A stretch of 64,000 bases of DNA. It comes from Megalonaias nervosa (lineage: Eukaryota; Mollusca; Bivalvia; Unionida; Unionidae). The translations under genes and the position numbers were made by a program. The stretch is from positions 1 to 64,000 of the forward strand of contig JAECUM010003640.1 in assembly GCA_016617855.1 (NCBI GenBank). Direction: 5' to 3'. Positions 61,345 to 64,000 of the stretch are shown in pieces (position 1 is the first letter of the stretch; every line of letters begins with the position of its first letter). The notes beneath the pieces were generated by a model, which searched no databases, was not told the origin of the DNA, and saw only the letters and a list, made by a program, of their open reading frames with translations.

Positions 61345-61345
<1 letters not shown>

Positions 61346-61423
61346 AGATCTTGATCGATCGATAGGTCACCTAAACACAATAACAAACGTAATTAAAACC
61401 AGACTGGTTGTGCAAGATTTGGG

Positions 61424-61606
61424 ATGACAACCAGGAAGGATTTTGTAGTTATGATTATCTATGGGGTCGTAGTTGTTTATTTGATAATAGGCTATTATAT
61501 AGACACCTACTGGAAAAGGAGGCTAAGGGTCAATCAAATGATGAGCTATCGAAATACTAGACAGGGAGTAACTTACAGAGCCAGTTATCAGCACGAAGAA
61601 TGCTAA
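61424..61606 (+). CDS. Candidate 60-residue single-pass membrane microprotein
   Basis: The ATG has G at -3. Residues 1-6 are polar/basic, about 7-25 are strongly hydrophobic (FVVMIIYGVVVVYLIIGYY), and a basic WKRRLRV stop-transfer-like stretch follows, with a polar C-terminus. An AATAAA lies at 61688-61693, about 80 bases after the stop. These make a coherent small membrane protein, but a frame of this length is expected by chance and I recognise no family. It could instead be a terminal exon or a random frame. Confidence 0.22.
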   Translation: MTTRKDFVVMIIYGVVVVYLIIGYYIDTYWKRRLRVNQMMSYRNTRQGVTYRASYQHEEC

Positions 61607-62529
61607 GAAAATGGCTAAACATGGCATTTAGTCAAGAGTGATTGTACAAGCTACACGTGTAATAGGGTATGAATAGCAATTAGTACAAATAAAGACAAAA
61701 ATTAAATTAAATTTAGCAAACATCTAGCATACTTGACTATCCCTTGAGTATTTTATGACGTGGAATAGTCGTCAGTGAAAGGTATTGCTGTGTCCTTAAT
61801 TTTGCTGTATTTTTAGGACATTTTTAATATTATTTTTCTCATATAAATACAACGAAGAATGTTCATGAAACTAGTTTAAATGTTATTTATTGTAATGTAA
61901 GATGATTGTTCTTTTTAAATAAAATATATTGTTTAATTGCAAGAAAATGTATTCTATTATCATGGGAGTGGGTGGCATTTATTTTTTGTTTTACAAATCA
62001 TCTTCAAGTCAAATGTGACTGTAAACATGTTAAGGAAATATGTATCAAGACTGCGTTTCGATTTCATAATGTGTGGGATTTTACGTAATTCTTCAGCTAA
62101 ATGGATTTCTTTTGAAAGAAATATAAGTGTTTTTCTAATATCTTCTGCGAAAGCTATTAGTGTGCAATCAACAGCAGACCGAAAACAAATAAAGGCATAC
62201 ATCTATTAGAAAGAAATAATATATAAAAATAATATATAAAAATAGATTTATATTGAAACGACTTTTAAAGGTGTTGGTTGGTTGTGCATTTCTATGTGAA
62301 ATTATTAGTGATAGGGACTGATATTTTGTACAATGGAATAATTGAGATGGGGTTGTTCCATTACTTCGAGACGCCTTTTATTGTTGGCATGATGGTAACT
62401 ATGGTGTAAAGTCACCTGTGAAGTGAGGCTCACAATCGTCGTCTGACCCGGGGATAGAGCAGGAAAATAGTGCTCTGTATTTGGTGTATGAGTTGTGATT
62501 TGTATTTTATGGTATTTAAGTACTAACGT

Positions 62530-63666
62530 ATTGTGTGAGAAGTACCTCCAACACCAGCAAGATCTGTACCACGTCTTCGTGGATTTCAAGAAGGCATTTG
62601 ACAGGGTATGGCATGCAGCCTTGTGGGCGACCATGAGACTGTACAACATCAATGCCAACCTCATCACAGTAATAGAACACCTGTATGACAAGGCCACCAG
62701 TGCAGTATACTTCAACGGCAGCATAGGGGACTGGTTCAGAACGACAGTCGGAGTCAGACAAGGCTGTCTGCTCTCTCCCACACTATTCAACATCTTTCTG
62801 GAGAGAATCATGGCCGACGCGCTTGAAAAGCATGAAGGGACAGTCAGCATCGGAGGCAGAATAGTAACCAACTTACGTTTTCCCGACGACATTGATGGAC
62901 TAGCAGGAAATGAGCAAGAACTAGCTACCTTAGTAGAGAGCCTCGACAAAACCTCCGCAGCCTACGGCATGGAAATCAGTGCAGAGAAGACCAAACTGAT
63001 GACCAACAAAACCAAGGGCATCAGTACTGACATCAGGGTCCAAGGTACGAAGCTAGAAACAGTCCACAGCTTCAGGTATTTGGGGGGGGAATCGTAACAG
63101 ATGAAGGATCGAAGCCTGAAGTACTCTCCAGGATTGCGCAGACAACAGCAGCGCTGACAAAACTGAAGCCCATCTGGAACGACAGAAACATCGCACTCGG
63201 TTCAAAGGTCAGACTGATGCACTCACTGGTTATCTCCATATTTCTCTACGCCTGTGAATCATGGACCATAACAGCTGACTTAGAGAAAAGGATACAAGCC
63301 ACAGAGATGAGATGCTTCAGAAAGATCCTCGGCGTCTCATACAAAGACCGTGTCACCAGTGAAGAAATACGGCAAAGGATCAGACAAGCCATTGGGCCTC
63401 ACGAAGACCTCCTGAGCACAGTGAAAAAACGTAAACTGCAGTGGTATGGGCATGTCTCACGATCATCAGGACTTGCCAGACAATCCTGCAAGGCACTGTA
63501 CAAGGAAGAAGAAAGAGAGGCAGGCAGAGAAAGAGGTGGGAAGACAACATTCGAGAGTGGACAGGCTTGACATTGAGCGACTCACTGAGAAAGACGGAAA
63601 ATCGAGAGGAATGGAGGAAGCTGGTTGTTCAGTCTTGTGTGGTGCCCCAACGGTCTACCAGACTAC
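62530..63666 (+). pseudogene. Broken LINE reverse transcriptase
   Basis: RT motifs are DFKKAFDRVW (from 62582), GVRQGCLLSP (62750-62779) and FPDD (62879-62890), where the family has FADD, then SAEKTKLM and FRYLG. The frame breaks in a run of eight G at 63082-63089, resumes in another frame (FLYACESWTI, RIQATEMRCFRKILG, WYGHVSRSSGLA), and shifts again near 63478 by what looks like one lost base before RWEDNIREWTGL and VVPQRSTRLRD. Two frameshifts and the Ala-to-Pro change next to the catalytic Asp pair make it inactive. The low number of lesions over 1.1 kb suggests a fairly young insertion. Confidence 0.87.
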
Positions 63667-63671
63667 GGGAC

Positions 63672-63712
<41 letters not shown>
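63672..63712. repeat. (GAT)n tail of the LINE
   Basis: About 13 TGA/GAT units begin immediately at the LINE stop codon (CTACGGGAC-TGA-TGA...) and end TGAAGAAGAAC. The first unit doubles as the stop codon. Confidence 0.95.
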
Positions 63713-63714
<2 letters not shown>

Positions 63715-63722
63715 GAAGAACT

Positions 63723-64000
63723 AACGTTACTCTACAGAATCCTAACAAAAGAAGCCATGCGGTTTTGAGGTTGCCATGCAATTGTGAAGTTGTGATGCGA
63801 ATGTGAAGTTGGGATATTTTGTTTGTGGTCATTGATTGATTAGAGCAAACTTATTTATAGCCTTGGCGCGTTATTAGACCCTCCAGTTGACAACGATTGT
63901 TGTCGAGAAGTCATTGGAAATAAGGGGAAATAGGGACTTCGAGCCAAACCCACAATATATACAGCTACTCCAACACTATGAATATGCCTAGTGGTTAGAG
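63723..64000. other. No supportable feature
   Basis: Flank of the LINE with a small direct repeat (TTGTGAAGTTG and TGTGAAGTTGG near 63784-63810). The window ends here. Confidence 0.5.

Larger units (their letters stand above)
62530..63722 (+). mobile_element. 5'-truncated RTE-like LINE with (GAT)n tail
   Basis: Recognisable homology starts near 62530 within the reverse transcriptase and continues to the C-terminus, then directly into a GAT tandem tail. The lost endonuclease and N-terminal RT fit 5' truncation during target-primed reverse transcription. A short-tandem-repeat 3' tail in place of poly-A is typical of RTE-type elements. The ~1.2 kb segment is visibly richer in GC than its surroundings. 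Clade assignment is from memory of motif style, not a search. Confidence 0.85.

Noticed and set aside
62305..62949. 214-codon minus-strand open frame
   Set aside because: It lies antisense to the LINE reverse transcriptase, whose plus-strand frame has clear RT motifs; the minus frame has none.
63629..63832. Poly-His and poly-Met frames
   Set aside because: Direct products of the (GAT)n LINE tail.

Overview
The window is AT-rich, intron-poor-looking eukaryotic DNA, almost certainly from an invertebrate animal. The mix of tRNA-derived SINEs, RTE-like and I/Nimb-like LINEs, hAT-type MITEs, long dinucleotide repeats and dense minisatellites is what I would expect of a marine bivalve mollusc. The species is inference; no gene here fixes it. 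There is no bacterial operon, rRNA cluster or CRISPR array.

Coding content is sparse. The only convincing host gene piece is a terminal exon at about 55.61-57.4 kb. It has a good splice acceptor, an ATG in good context, a 293-residue open frame with a Cys/His cluster that I do not recognise, and a polyadenylation signal about 0.8 kb after the stop. A 60-residue single-pass membrane ORF at 61.42 kb is a weak second candidate. A short helicase-motif-I-like fragment lies near 1.4 kb.

The rest is mostly repeats. From 7.4 to 11.7 kb there is a hub: a 145-bp near-perfect palindrome, four adjacent minisatellites (45, 43, 27 and 43 bp periods), two minus-strand tRNA-type SINEs and a 926-bp solo-LTR-like element. 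A second copy of that LTR lies at 21.14-22.06 kb. Both begin TG, end CA and carry their own exact 4-bp target duplications. hAT-like MITEs lie at 12.1, 41.1 and probably 53.15 kb; the 41.1 kb copy has an exact 8-bp duplication. A second MITE family with CGCTTATAAG termini occurs at 12.8, 38.5 and 57.7 kb. From 32.9 down to 28.5 kb the minus strand carries an old, nearly full-length LINE whose gag-like ORF1, endonuclease, reverse transcriptase, linker and RNase H are all readable in order despite many stops. At 62.5-63.7 kb the plus strand carries a younger, 5'-truncated RTE-like LINE ending in a (GAT)n tail, with two frameshifts and a mutated FADD motif.

Long stretches (3.6-7.4, 14.7-21.1, 22.9-26.4, 44-51.5 kb and others) hold nothing I can support; they look like intron or intergenic DNA. 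All similarity statements come from reading motifs by eye; no search was run.
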